NCBI RefSeq assembly: GCF_001458415.1
Contig: NZ_CYSD01000015.1
Coordinates: 1-64,000, forward strand
From: Tritonibacter multivorans
Lineage (GTDB): Bacteria > Pseudomonadota > Alphaproteobacteria > Rhodobacterales > Rhodobacteraceae
Direction: 5' to 3'
DNA: 64,000 nt
The translations under genes and the position numbers were made by a program. Each line of letters opens with the position of its first letter. Positions within the stretch are counted from its first letter, which is position 1. Below the pieces are notes generated by a model. It was not told where the DNA came from. It did not search any database and saw nothing but the letters and a program-made list of their open reading frames with translations. Of the stretch, positions 1 through 7,529 are shown one piece after another.

Positions 1-428
1 GAAAACACGAATTGCAAGACGAATGCCATGATGGCACGTGCGGTCATCCGAAAACCTGAAATCCCGTGCTTTGTCCTGAACTCTCAGGTTCGCGTCGCCG
101 ATTGGGAACAGGTTTGCGGAACCCATCAAGGCCAGCAGCAAATACCAACACTGCGACCAAAGGCCGGACACAGGACTGTACTGACCAACCGCGCAACCAA
201 CGCATTTTTTTCTTGCAAAGCAGACGCCATCCACACAGGACAAACCCGCCTTTTGCAGGTGCGGCTTTTGCTGACGCAGAAACCGCTCGCATCTGCGACA
301 GACGTTTCGCCACGTTGCAACCATTTTCGCCGAAGCGGTCTGCTGCCCTGCCAAAAAGGGCACCCGTGCAAACCGTCCGAACGCCGCATGATAGTCGGCA
401 AATGGACGTCCAGTTCCTATAGACGTAA
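1..428. other. Region without a supported gene
   Basis: Open frames exist on both strands here, but none has a convincing ribosome binding site, recognisable domain or protein-like composition. The region lies just downstream of a transglutaminase remnant and may be decayed coding sequence. I see no RNA gene or clear terminator in it. Confidence 0.5.
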
Positions 429-884
429 TCACTGATCCTCGACACGCACAACAACCTCTATCGGAAGCAGATCGGTACCTTCTCCCTGAAAGCTGCCAGT
501 TACCGGAGCGACTTGTGGTATGTTCCGCGCAACGGCGACCGGGATCAGGTTGGCCGACCCCACTGACCTGTTCGTTGGGTCGAACGGGATCCAACCGGCC
601 CCGGGAACGAAGACTTCAACCCATGCATGCGTAGAGCCCGAGCCAGCAGATCCGAGCCGGTCATCACTGGGGTCGTAAAGATAGCCGGACACCAGACGTG
701 CCCCGAATCCCAGCGTTCGTATAGCCTCGGCATAGAGGGCCGCAAAGTCGCGACACGACCCGTAGCCCCGGTTGAGGGTCTCGAGTGGTCCTTGCGTGCC
801 TTCGCACTCGCGGCTCTGATATGCAATCTGCGCTGTGCTGCCATTGCTGACGTCCTTCAGGAGCGACAGCGTATCAGTTGGGCG
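429..884 (-). pseudogene. Transglutaminase-like protease remnant, N-terminus missing
   Basis: The frame encodes about 151 residues of the C-terminal part of a bacterial transglutaminase-like protein. It shows the catalytic Cys segment GSCRDFA, the following LGFGARLVSGYLYDP stretch, and the catalytic His segment HAWVEVFVPG with WIPFDPTN. The N-terminal beta domain that normally precedes the core is absent. No ATG, GTG or TTG lies in frame between the upstream TGA at 885-887 and the Cys motif; the first possible start (GTG, 692) falls after the catalytic Cys. That same TGA is the stop codon of the adjacent racemase, so the fragment continues in the racemase reading frame. I read it as a gene truncated by a rearrangement or insertion that brought in the racemase block. 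Family assignment is strong; the event that broke the gene is inferred. Confidence 0.75.
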
Positions 885-2006
885 TCATACCAGCGTCAGG
901 AAGGGGTAGGCCTCGCGCTCCTTGCCACTCCCGTTCATCTTTTGCTTGCCATGAACAACCTTGGCGACATCTGGGGCGCTCATCGCTCGCATGAGAGCGC
1001 TGTAGGTCATGCCCATTTTCATCTCGGAGCCAACGGGCACGGTGGATTTGGCCGTGTCGACAACGGTGTGGTCGCTGGTCGCGCCGATGAACAAAACTCC
1101 TGAGGGAAACGTAAGGCCGCTTGCATTGGTGTCCTGCTGCCCGACAGCAAGGATTGTTCGGGCCCGGAGGTCATTGTTCCGAACCGATTTAAGCCTCCCA
1201 ACCTCCGGAGCAATTGATCTGGTCGACAGTGAGATTGGTTTGAACCTTGTTTCGATCACCTCGGCAAAAAGGGCAAAGGCATCAGTATGAAGGCCAGAGA
1301 TCGGATGCCCTGTTACGGGGTCGGTGCCCAATAGGATCGCCTCGCCCAGTCGGAGGTTGTTGACCCGCTCGGAGGAGCTTTCGCCAAGCGCCCATGGCAA
1401 ATTGGCCGAGCCCCCCCCTGACACCAGCTCGACAAAAGGTCCACAGCCTCGTTCGACTTCTGCGGCAAGTCGCGAGAGCCTGACCATGTCACCATCCATA
1501 GGTGCCAAGTCGCTCATGCAGGCAAAGTTTGCAGCGATGCCTTTGAGAGCAACACCGGGTGTCGCTGTGACCCGAGTGGCGAAGTCGGTAAGGTCCTCTG
1601 GCAAAATACCTTCGCGCATATCTCCCATTTCGACCATCAAGATGACATCGTGCGAGGTGCTCTGTTGCTTGGCCGCTGCGCCAAGCTTCAGGATCGTGTC
1701 CATCTCCGTATTGTAGCTCGCGTCACAATACTGGATGACGTCTTCCATCTCGCTCACCATTGGCGCGCGGATCATTGAAATCGGGCAGGTGATCCCTGCT
1801 TTTCGCATCCGTACGACGTTTTTGATGCGTGCGTCTGCAAGCCCCGCAACGCCACCGTCCAACATGGCCTCGGCGATGTCAGGATGCCCGCAGACGGCCT
1901 TGGTCACGCCTGTGACCGAGATTCCGCGGGCGAACAGGCGACGGATGAGATACCGCGCGTTTGCCCGTATCTTGCCCAGATCGATTTCAACACGCGGCGA
2001 GGTCAT
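885..2006 (-). CDS. PLP-dependent amino-acid racemase, alanine racemase N-terminal domain family (ornithine racemase/YhfX-like)
   Basis: The 373-residue protein begins with the alanine-racemase barrel: VEIDLGKIRANAR near the N-terminus and Lys36 in VTGVTKAVCG as the likely PLP lysine. Later segments VEMGDMREGI, SGGGSANLPW and NNLRLGEAILLG resemble ornithine racemase (Orr) rather than Alr. It lacks the C-terminal beta domain of true alanine racemase, which argues against a cell-wall role. Its ATG overlaps the TGA of the upstream DUF1611 gene as ATGA, so the two are translationally coupled and should act in one pathway. The product probably interconverts enantiomers of an amino acid other than alanine in the cytoplasm; the substrate cannot be read from sequence. 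Its stop codon directly precedes, in frame, a transglutaminase remnant. Confidence 0.85.
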   Translation of the reverse strand: MTSPRVEIDLGKIRANARYLIRRLFARGISVTGVTKAVCGHPDIAEAMLDGGVAGLADARIKNVVRMRKAGITCPISMIRAPMVSEMEDVIQYCDASYNTEMDTILKLGAAAKQQSTSHDVILMVEMGDMREGILPEDLTDFATRVTATPGVALKGIAANFACMSDLAPMDGDMVRLSRLAAEVERGCGPFVELVSGGGSANLPWALGESSSERVNNLRLGEAILLGTDPVTGHPISGLHTDAFALFAEVIETRFKPISLSTRSIAPEVGRLKSVRNNDLRARTILAVGQQDTNASGLTFPSGVLFIGATSDHTVVDTAKSTVPVGSEMKMGMTYSALMRAMSAPDVAKVVHGKQKMNGSGKEREAYPFLTLV

Positions 2007-3208
2007 TCAGCAGCCACGAGAGGTACCGGCCGCAACTGTGGAAAAGCGGCCAGGACCATGTCGCTCAGATGCACTTCTGGCCGGGTCAGCGCGTCCGTCA
2101 CCGGAATGCCGAGGCTGCGAGAAAGACGGTTGATTGCACGATCGACCTCGGCGTCCTTCATTGCCTCGTGATTGAGTGTGATACCAATCACCCGTGTGTC
2201 AGCAAAAGCCTCAATCAGGGCGATTTCGCTTTTCGGCCCGGGCATCGGCATGGAAGGAAAGTCGCAACGGTGGGCCCGCTTGGGCGCATGTTGAAGAATA
2301 ACGGCATGGGGCTGGCTGCCGCGTAGAATAAATGCCGACGTGCAAAAAGCCGGGTGGCTGAGCGCGCCTTGTCCTTCGATCAGGATGACGTCTGGTTCGT
2401 CGCCGCGAGACGCCGCAACGATTGCACGTTCAAGCTCCCCGCAGCAAAACTGCGGAGGCACCGCGTCCATGGCGATCCCATATTTTGCGCCCTGCATAAG
2501 CCCGGTTTGACCAGTGCCGACGAGGACGGTCTTGATCCCACACGCGTTCAGTTCCCTGGCCAGAATGGTCGCTGTCGTCCGCTTGCCGATTGCACAATCC
2601 GTTCCCAGCACGGCAATGCGAATTGCCTTCACCTCGGACACGCTTCCGTCAAACAGACGCATATCCTTGCTTGGTCGGGGTTTGCGGATATCACGGATCG
2701 TCACGTTGGCTGCGTTGGCTGCGATCGATATCTCGGGATCATCGCCTAGGTATTCATGCAACCCACTGACGATGTTCATACCAAGCGCGATTGCATCAAG
2801 CACGACCTCTCGATCTGAAAGGGATAACTTGCCCGTAGACGGAGCCATGCCGTAGATCAGGGTGTCGGGGATATTCACCTCTCGCGTCACCGCAGCTTCA
2901 AGATCTTCCACGATGGGGATCTGGTTGCAGATATCGTCAAGCACCAGCCCGCTGTCGCGCCCTTCAAGTTCGCTGTCTATGACCGAAAGCACGCGATAGG
3001 CTTGGCTGTGACGGACAAGCCCGTTTGCGGTCTTGCCATCGGTCTGCCCGAAGTTCCCCTCGCAATAGACAACCGCTGTCGGCACCCCTTTTGTCACTTC
3101 ATTGGTGGTGTAAGCCCGATGGCGCGCAGACAGGTCGGGTGGCGCTTGCGGCCCCCTGATTGACAGTCTCGTCATCGACTTTTCTACATTGTCCGTTTCC
3201 ACGATCAT
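2003..3208 (-). CDS. DUF1611 family P-loop protein (DgcN-like)
   Basis: The 401-residue product matches DUF1611 in two parts. An N-terminal domain (about residues 43-180) contains GNFGQTDGKTANGLVR. A C-terminal P-loop domain begins with GTDCAIGKRTT (202-212), followed by VGTGQTGLM and LIEGQGALSHP. One family member, DgcN of marine bacteria, is reported to N-acetylate D-glutamate together with a dehydrogenase/epimerase partner, DgcA. Here the partner is instead a PLP racemase joined by a 4-base overlap, so a D-amino-acid reaction is likely but its substrate is unknown. I chose ATG 3208 because GGTAAAGGA lies directly before it; ATG 3175 is an alternative that would shorten the non-conserved N-terminus. 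The same frame stays open further upstream but without protein-like sequence. Confidence 0.8.
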   Translation of the reverse strand: MIVETDNVEKSMTRLSIRGPQAPPDLSARHRAYTTNEVTKGVPTAVVYCEGNFGQTDGKTANGLVRHSQAYRVLSVIDSELEGRDSGLVLDDICNQIPIVEDLEAAVTREVNIPDTLIYGMAPSTGKLSLSDREVVLDAIALGMNIVSGLHEYLGDDPEISIAANAANVTIRDIRKPRPSKDMRLFDGSVSEVKAIRIAVLGTDCAIGKRTTATILARELNACGIKTVLVGTGQTGLMQGAKYGIAMDAVPPQFCCGELERAIVAASRGDEPDVILIEGQGALSHPAFCTSAFILRGSQPHAVILQHAPKRAHRCDFPSMPMPGPKSEIALIEAFADTRVIGITLNHEAMKDAEVDRAINRLSRSLGIPVTDALTRPEVHLSDMVLAAFPQLRPVPLVAAE

Positions 3209-3291
3209 TCCTTTACCAAGCGTGTTGCCCCGGGTCCGATCGCATGAAACGGTCGGCCGGCTGCGTTTTGTTTCAATTTTGATTACGAAAC

Positions 3292-4059
3292 TTAGTCGTT
3301 CAGGAGACATCGCCCCTGTGACCGCTGAAAATTCCTGTGGCACTCCCAGCCGTTTCCAGACCTGTCGAGATGCGCATTGTCGGGAAGATCGATCTCTGTG
3401 CAGCCGTTGTCGGTCTCTGCAAAGCCTCGATTGCATTTCCAGCCTTGACCATAACTTGCATCGTCAAAATAGGCATTCTCCGGGACAACAACAGCCTCAC
3501 AGGTGTCGTCGCGTTCGTAATAGCCCCGCTCACATGTCCAGCGCTTCCCATATCCGGATCCATTCAGAAAGGCGTTCTCTGGGACGGCGATTGCGACGCA
3601 AGTGCCGCCTTCGACCTCATAGCCACGGTTGCACAGCCATGCCGCTCCATAGCCGCGGTCGGCCAAGTAAGCATTTGGTGGCAAATCGATTTCTAGGCAG
3701 CGGTCGTCAACCTGCATGTAGCCACGAAGGCAGCTCCAGCTCTTGCCCGACGGGTCGAGATATCCGCCATCGGGCACAATGACCTCAAGACACGTCGTGT
3801 CATCGACCTCCTGAAACCCGTGTAGACATTCCCAGCCTGCGCCATAGGTCCGGTTGGTGGCATAGGCGTTTTCCGGAATGATGATGGCCAGGCAGGCCTC
3901 TCCGTCAAGCCGGTACCCGCGATTGCACTCCCATCCCTCGCCATAACTTTTGGGCTGCGCATTCGCGGGCATCGGGGCAGACTGGGATTGGGCGAAAGAC
4001 GGCGATCCGATCGCGATGAACGCGACAAGGGCGCGCGCAAGGACGTCCGTGCAAGACAT
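3292..4059 (-). CDS. Exported protein made of seven cysteine-pair repeats
   Basis: A 27-residue signal peptide (hydrophobic LVAFIAIGSPSFA, cleavage after FA) is followed by seven tandem units of about 33-36 residues. Each reads roughly Trp-x-Cys-x-Arg-Gly-Tyr, an acidic stretch, Cys, then a hydrophobic strand and Pro-x-Asn-Ala-Tyr; the last unit stops after its second Cys. The 14 cysteines, two per unit, suggest one disulfide per repeat in a rod-like periplasmic or surface protein. I know similar repeats from alphaproteobacterial hypothetical proteins but no established function. ATG 4125 is an alternative start that would overlap the upstream gene by 11 bases. Transcription is in line with the small membrane-protein gene just upstream. 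Confidence 0.75.
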   Translation of the reverse strand: MSCTDVLARALVAFIAIGSPSFAQSQSAPMPANAQPKSYGEGWECNRGYRLDGEACLAIIIPENAYATNRTYGAGWECLHGFQEVDDTTCLEVIVPDGGYLDPSGKSWSCLRGYMQVDDRCLEIDLPPNAYLADRGYGAAWLCNRGYEVEGGTCVAIAVPENAFLNGSGYGKRWTCERGYYERDDTCEAVVVPENAYFDDASYGQGWKCNRGFAETDNGCTEIDLPDNAHLDRSGNGWECHRNFQRSQGRCLLND

Positions 4060-4114
4060 CGTGGCGGGCACACCTACGGTGTCCTTGGATGAAACGGGCG
4101 ACAGTTTTAGGTCA

Positions 4115-4468
4115 TCACGACTCATCAAGGTCGAGACCTTCGATGCAGGCCTTTGCCAGATCGCGGTTCGGGCCATTTGATCCGGGCATCGTCGCCCAGC
4201 CGGCTTCCATAACAGCGTCGCGCCGCTTGAAGGACGATGCCTCGCGGATGGTCGCCAGCTTTGCAATGCGCTCGTTATCCGTGCGGTACATTTCGAGGCA
4301 GACGGGTACAAGTGCCGCGATTACTTCCTCTTGCGCCATCTTGTTGGCCATCTCCTCCGCACCGCCTCCGGTCATCCAGCCGCCCCAGGAAAATCCAACG
4401 ATGCCGACAAATGCTGCCCCAAGGAGCGTGCCGTAGATGCCGGGTTTTAGCCATTCAGGTGTTGTCAT
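4115..4468 (-). CDS. Small membrane-anchored protein of unknown function
   Basis: The 117-residue protein has one N-terminal transmembrane segment (about 11-33, glycine-rich) and a soluble helical remainder with two cysteines. I recognise it only as a conserved hypothetical of Rhodobacteraceae. It sits immediately upstream of the cysteine-repeat gene, with no gap if the longer start of that gene is used, so the two probably share a transcript. Its own start lies in an ATGA overlap with a possible 35-codon open frame. Confidence 0.6.
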   Translation of the reverse strand: MTTPEWLKPGIYGTLLGAAFVGIVGFSWGGWMTGGGAEEMANKMAQEEVIAALVPVCLEMYRTDNERIAKLATIREASSFKRRDAVMEAGWATMPGSNGPNRDLAKACIEGLDLDES

Positions 4469-4572
4469 GTCGTGTCCTTTTGCGGGGAAAGCGCCGCTTC
4501 GCTATTGTTGGATGTCTGAGAAAGAGCTCGATCACAGGCGATGGCATGCTCGAGGTCCTCTTTTGTGGTCAT
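4465..4572 (-). CDS. Possible 35-residue open frame coupled to the next gene
   Basis: ATG 4572 opens a 35-codon frame (starting MTTKEDLEHAIACDRALS) whose TGA overlaps the next gene's ATG as ATGA. The overlap is the only positive sign; no good ribosome binding site precedes it and no family is recognised. It could be a leader peptide or chance. Confidence 0.25.
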   Translation of the reverse strand: MTTKEDLEHAIACDRALSQTSNNSEAALSPQKDTT

Positions 4573-4806
4573 ATGCATCGTCGTTTGACCCGCATTTCTG
4601 CCGCGTCTGCGAACCATCAGGTATGTCGCGATGCGCCGGTACGGCAACGCAGTTGCATGCACTCTAACCGGACCTTCGGGACGCAATGCTGATCGAGGTT
4701 AGCCCCCGCCCGGTTATTTTCTGTCAGGGTGAAAGCGAAAGCCATTTCGTGGCTTTAGACGCTTGGCAGCAGGTCTTCGCCTCAGCCTCACGCCGAAAGG
4801 AAACCC
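4573..4806. other. Intergenic region between divergent genes
   Basis: This spacer separates leftward genes from the rightward gene at 4807 and must hold promoters for both. Apart from the ribosome binding site AAAGGAAACCC before 4807, I see no convincing element. Confidence 0.4.
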
Positions 4807-5223
4807 ATGTCCGCCTCAGACGTTCTCCATCCGGATGGCAGTGACTACGACGCCTTCCTCTTCGCGGAAGTGGGGGAGGACCGAAATGGTGCCGCCGTGA
4901 CGGTTTTGTCTGCGCTTGCGCGCCTTGACCTTGAGCCATGGACCGAGGCGCGTGAGCTTGCACGTCTGGCTCGGGAGGACGCGCAAGTTCGACTGACAAA
5001 GCACTTTGAAGCGGTTACCGACATTCCAGCGCTGGCATTGGCGAGCGAGGACAGAGCGGCAAAGCTGGTTTTATTGCTGCCAAAGCGCGCGCCGCTGCGC
5101 ATTCCGCAATCACTCGAAACAGGCGCCGACCGTTTTCCAAACTTCCCAATCTCCTGGACAACGGCGGCCCTTGTTGGAGCCGTCGTTATGGCGTGGATCT
5201 TCTATCTGGCGCAGATAGGCTAA
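4807..5223 (+). CDS. Hypothetical tail-anchored membrane protein
   Basis: The 138-residue product has a soluble, acidic N-terminal part and a single hydrophobic segment at about residues 115-135 close to the C-terminus, which suggests a tail-anchored protein facing the cytoplasm. The start is well supported by AAAGGA seven bases before the ATG. The first part (DYDAFLFAEVGEDRNGAAVTVLSALAR) looks folded and helix-rich, but I recognise no family. A terminator-like hairpin follows at 5268-5294, so it is probably transcribed alone. Confidence 0.65.
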   Translation: MSASDVLHPDGSDYDAFLFAEVGEDRNGAAVTVLSALARLDLEPWTEARELARLAREDAQVRLTKHFEAVTDIPALALASEDRAAKLVLLLPKRAPLRIPQSLETGADRFPNFPISWTTAALVGAVVMAWIFYLAQIG

Positions 5224-5267
5224 CCTAGGTCAGTGCAAAGATGCCAAGAAAGCGGATAGGCAAATCA

Positions 5268-5294
5268 GGCCACCGAAAGGTTTGGTGGTCTTTT
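5268..5294 (+). terminator. Rho-independent terminator
   Basis: GGCCACC pairs with GGTGGTC (one G-T pair) around a nine-base loop and is followed by TTTT. It closes the transcript of the 138-residue protein. Confidence 0.55.
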
Positions 5295-5306
5295 CCGAGT
5301 AGCTCA

Positions 5307-5366
5307 GAGGCGCAGGGTACAGGCAGTTCCTAAGTAGAACTGCATGTATTTCGCGCCTCATTTTTT
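5307..5366 (+). ncRNA. Nested hairpins ending in a U run: small RNA or attenuator candidate
   Basis: GAGGCGC (5307-5313) pairs perfectly with GCGCCTC (5353-5359). Inside lies a second perfect hairpin, GCAGTTC (5323-5329) with GAACTGC (5337-5343). Six T residues (5361-5366) follow the outer stem, the form of an intrinsic terminator. It stands 28 bases before a 52-codon open frame, so it could end a short RNA started upstream or regulate that frame. Confidence 0.4.
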
Positions 5367-5393
5367 GGGGGCTATCCAAGAAAGGGCTATTTA

Positions 5394-5552
5394 ATGAGTG
5401 CCGAACATCAGACTGCGGAAAACCAGACTGCGCACTACATGGTCTCCGTCAAGGCTGCCTGGGACAAGGCACCCGAGGGCCCTAAGAAGGCCACGACGCC
5501 GAAAACGACGAAGAGGCACATACCGAGCGAAAGCAAGCAAGCCGCGCCCTGA
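5394..5552 (+). CDS. Small basic protein, 52 residues
   Basis: ATG 5394 opens a frame of 52 codons preceded by AAAGGG at a normal distance. The product has a glutamine- and histidine-rich start (AEHQTAENQTAHYM) and a lysine- and proline-rich tail (PKKATTPKTTKR), and is probably soluble and nucleic-acid or anion binding by charge alone. I recognise no family. A structured RNA candidate lies just upstream. Confidence 0.45.
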   Translation: MSAEHQTAENQTAHYMVSVKAAWDKAPEGPKKATTPKTTKRHIPSESKQAAP

Positions 5553-5611
5553 TGTAGTGTCGGGATGCCCGGGAAAAGACGACAGGGCCACCCATGACTA
5601 GGGCGGCCGTT

Positions 5612-6343
5612 TCACGGCAACAAAGGCCGCGACTGATCGAGATAGGCTGGATCGAAATCCGCCAAGGCGACCAGCCCCTCATAGTCATCGAACGTGACAT
5701 GCCCGCCTTGAAACGTGACCAGCCCGGCTTCGCGGAGCTTTCGAAGGACGCGGTTGACGTGGATGGCGCTGAGCCCCAGCGCATCGGCCAGATGATACTG
5801 GGTGAGCGGACAGGCATAACCTTCCTTGCTTCCCATACCGACGAGCGACAGTCTCACGCCAAGCTCCAGCAGGAAATGCGCCATGCGCGCATCCGCATCG
5901 CGCCGCCCCAGCCCAACCAGATGCTCGACCACCATCGCCTCATCCCGCGACACAGCCCAGAGAACGGCCGTGGCCAGCCGGGGTGTCTCCGCGAAGGCTT
6001 GCAGAAGATCGCTTACCAGCACTTCCGCCGCCTCGATTTCGACAATGGGTTCGATCCCATGATCGGAGGTGTGCAAAAGCACGCTGCGCAGCCCCAGGAA
6101 ATCCCCCGGTATCTGGAAATCAACAATCTGCCGCGACCCGTCAGCCTGAATCTTGTAAGAGACGACCCAACCCGCCGCCAGAATGTAAGCCGTCTGCTCG
6201 GACTGGCCCTGATGGACCAGATCGCGCCCCACAGAGAAGGATTTCCTCCGCTGATGCAAGCGCTCCAGAACAGCCAGTTCGATCTCCGACAGTGCAACGA
6301 ACGCGGAGAGCTTTTGGGTGAGTGGACTGGCCTTGATGTTCAT
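5612..6343 (-). CDS. Crp/Fnr family transcriptional regulator
   Basis: The 243-residue protein has an N-terminal cyclic-nucleotide-binding-type beta barrel (about 30-130, LVHQGQSEQTAYILAAGWV) and a C-terminal winged helix with LADALGLSAIHVNRVLRKLRE as recognition helix. It lacks the N-terminal cysteine cluster of FNR, so it is not an iron-sulfur oxygen sensor, and the Crp phosphate-binding cassette is not clear. Such proteins in this group often answer redox or energy status, but the effector cannot be told here. Start chosen at ATG 6343 behind GGGAGGGACC; the frame is open further upstream. It is divergent from a 78-residue gene at 6493. Confidence 0.85.
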   Translation of the reverse strand: MNIKASPLTQKLSAFVALSEIELAVLERLHQRRKSFSVGRDLVHQGQSEQTAYILAAGWVVSYKIQADGSRQIVDFQIPGDFLGLRSVLLHTSDHGIEPIVEIEAAEVLVSDLLQAFAETPRLATAVLWAVSRDEAMVVEHLVGLGRRDADARMAHFLLELGVRLSLVGMGSKEGYACPLTQYHLADALGLSAIHVNRVLRKLREAGLVTFQGGHVTFDDYEGLVALADFDPAYLDQSRPLLP

Positions 6344-6492
6344 TGTCGGTCCCTCCCGAACCGGTGCAAATTCCCGGAAGCTTTTGGTGCTGAGACTGCT
6401 TTCGATCAGTACGAAATACCAAATTCTTTGTGAGGTTGTGACGATCACGGCCCAACCCGGTCGTTGGACAACGAACGAAAGTGGAATGCCCG

Positions 6493-6729
6493 ATGTCAGA
6501 CTTACAAGACCCCGCAGGCATGGCAGCCTTATCCATTTGCGAGGCCCTCCTGCTTGCCTTGCAAGATCACAATCTGCTGCCAGAACGCGAGATTGTGGGG
6601 ATCCTCCGGGATGCAGCAGCCACCCACCAAAATGCCCAAGGTCCGGAAACAGAACGGAAATTGCACATGGAAACCGCCAAGCTGATCAATGAGATCATCC
6701 TTGGCGGCAACCTTTTAGGACGCTCGTAG
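6493..6729 (+). CDS. Conserved small helical protein of unknown function
   Basis: The 78-residue product starts MSDLQDPAGMAALSICEAL and is predicted all-helical, with a single cysteine and an acidic, glutamine-rich middle. It resembles small hypothetical proteins seen often in Rhodobacteraceae, but no function is known to me. ATG 6493 is preceded by GTGGA; a GTG at 6481 would add four residues. It is divergent from the Crp/Fnr regulator and shares its control region. Confidence 0.6.
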   Translation: MSDLQDPAGMAALSICEALLLALQDHNLLPEREIVGILRDAAATHQNAQGPETERKLHMETAKLINEIILGGNLLGRS

Positions 6730-6776
6730 TGCCACCCCTGTTACGCTGGATAAGAGACGCTTAAATGTATCGCCTC

Positions 6777-6911
6777 TCAACCCGTTTTGGGGTTGGTCGG
6801 CTCGGTCTTTGCTTCAGGAGGTCGTTTGGTTGCAGTCTGAGGTTTCGTATCTTGTTCTTGCGAGGCCTTTTTGTCGGCGGCCTCTTGCTTCGCCAAGTCG
6901 TTGAACGACAT
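6777..6911 (-). CDS. Small charged disordered protein, 44 residues
   Basis: ATG 6911, behind AAAAGGAATGCCAGA, opens a 44-codon frame. It begins MSFNDLAKQEAADKKAS and continues with a proline-, lysine- and threonine-rich tail, so it is probably disordered. Very similar short proteins with an MSFNDLAK start occur in Rhodobacteraceae, to my recollection, without assigned function. A different frame on the same strand (6761-7066) overlaps it, but its sequence in the overlap is less protein-like. Confidence 0.6.
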   Translation of the reverse strand: MSFNDLAKQEAADKKASQEQDTKPQTATKRPPEAKTEPTNPKTG

Positions 6912-7167
6912 TCTGGCATTCCTTTTCGGGCTGCCAGGGTATCCAGCAGCTCGTGATCTTTAGGGGATAGAAGCCCACTTGGCAAAGGAAATACCGGCAA
7001 ACAGATGGCCCGCACCTTGTAACCCGCCCGCGCGGTCCCCATATAGAGTTTGCTACTGACCTCCATTCGACCCCCTGTTTTCCTTTACCGGCTCACAGCG
7101 CTAGACACTGTTGTGAGAAGCCGGGCTGCCGCATGTCGTGGGCAGCGATCAACTAAGGAAAATTCAC

Positions 7168-7374
7168 ATGGCCAATGGCACAGTGAAATGGTTCAACTCC
7201 ACCAAAGGCTTCGGCTTCATTGCACCTGACACAGGTGGCAAGGATGTATTCTTGCATATCTCCGCACTCGAGAAATCGGGCATGACTTCTCTGAATGACG
7301 ATCAGAAAGTAACGTTCGATATCGAGTCTGGTCGTGACGGCCGCGAAAGCGCAATCAACATCGCGCTTGCCTGA
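7168..7374 (+). CDS. Cold-shock protein, CspA family
   Basis: The 68-residue product is a single cold-shock domain with both RNA-binding motifs, KGFGFI and VFLHIS. It should bind single-stranded RNA or DNA and act as an RNA chaperone or antiterminator in the cytoplasm. ATG 7168 is preceded by AAGGAAAATTCAC; an earlier in-frame start at 7138 would add ten residues not found in the family. A GC-rich hairpin follows the stop codon. Confidence 0.95.
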   Translation: MANGTVKWFNSTKGFGFIAPDTGGKDVFLHISALEKSGMTSLNDDQKVTFDIESGRDGRESAINIALA

Positions 7375-7383
7375 TCTTCTTTA

Positions 7384-7410
7384 AGGGGGCGCTCCTATGG
7401 GGCGCCCCTT
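7384..7410 (+). terminator. Hairpin after the cold-shock gene
   Basis: GGGGCGC pairs with GCGCCCC around a nine-base loop, with extra AG/TT pairs below. The U run is weak (TTCG), so termination may be incomplete or need Rho. Confidence 0.45.
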
Positions 7411-7451
7411 CGCCAGACGGCAATTTGTTCTTATAGCTCTCCTCGGCTGCC

Positions 7452-7469
7452 GAGCCGCGCGGCTCTTTT
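7452..7469 (+). terminator. Perfect palindrome followed by TTTT
   Basis: GAGCCGCGCGGCTC is a perfect 14-base palindrome directly followed by TTTT. It could be a second terminator for the cold-shock transcript or a protein-binding dyad upstream of the gene at 7530. Confidence 0.35.
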
Positions 7470-7529
7470 GACCGGATTGGTAACCGCCGAACCGCCTCTA
7501 AGTAATGTCAATCGAAGGAGACCAGCCGG

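Noticed and set aside
885-887. UGA read as selenocysteine or by recoding to fuse racemase and transglutaminase
   Set aside because: No stem-loop of SECIS type was seen after the codon and neither protein family uses a Sec residue there; truncation explains it better.
5612-6343. Identity of the Crp/Fnr protein as the FnrL that would bind the box at 33741
   Set aside because: It lacks the cysteine cluster needed for the iron-sulfur centre, so the box must be served by another protein.
6761-7066. 101-codon frame upstream of and overlapping the 44-residue gene
   Set aside because: Its second half is a frame-shifted reading of the better-supported 44-residue gene and the first half has no recognised family or start signal.
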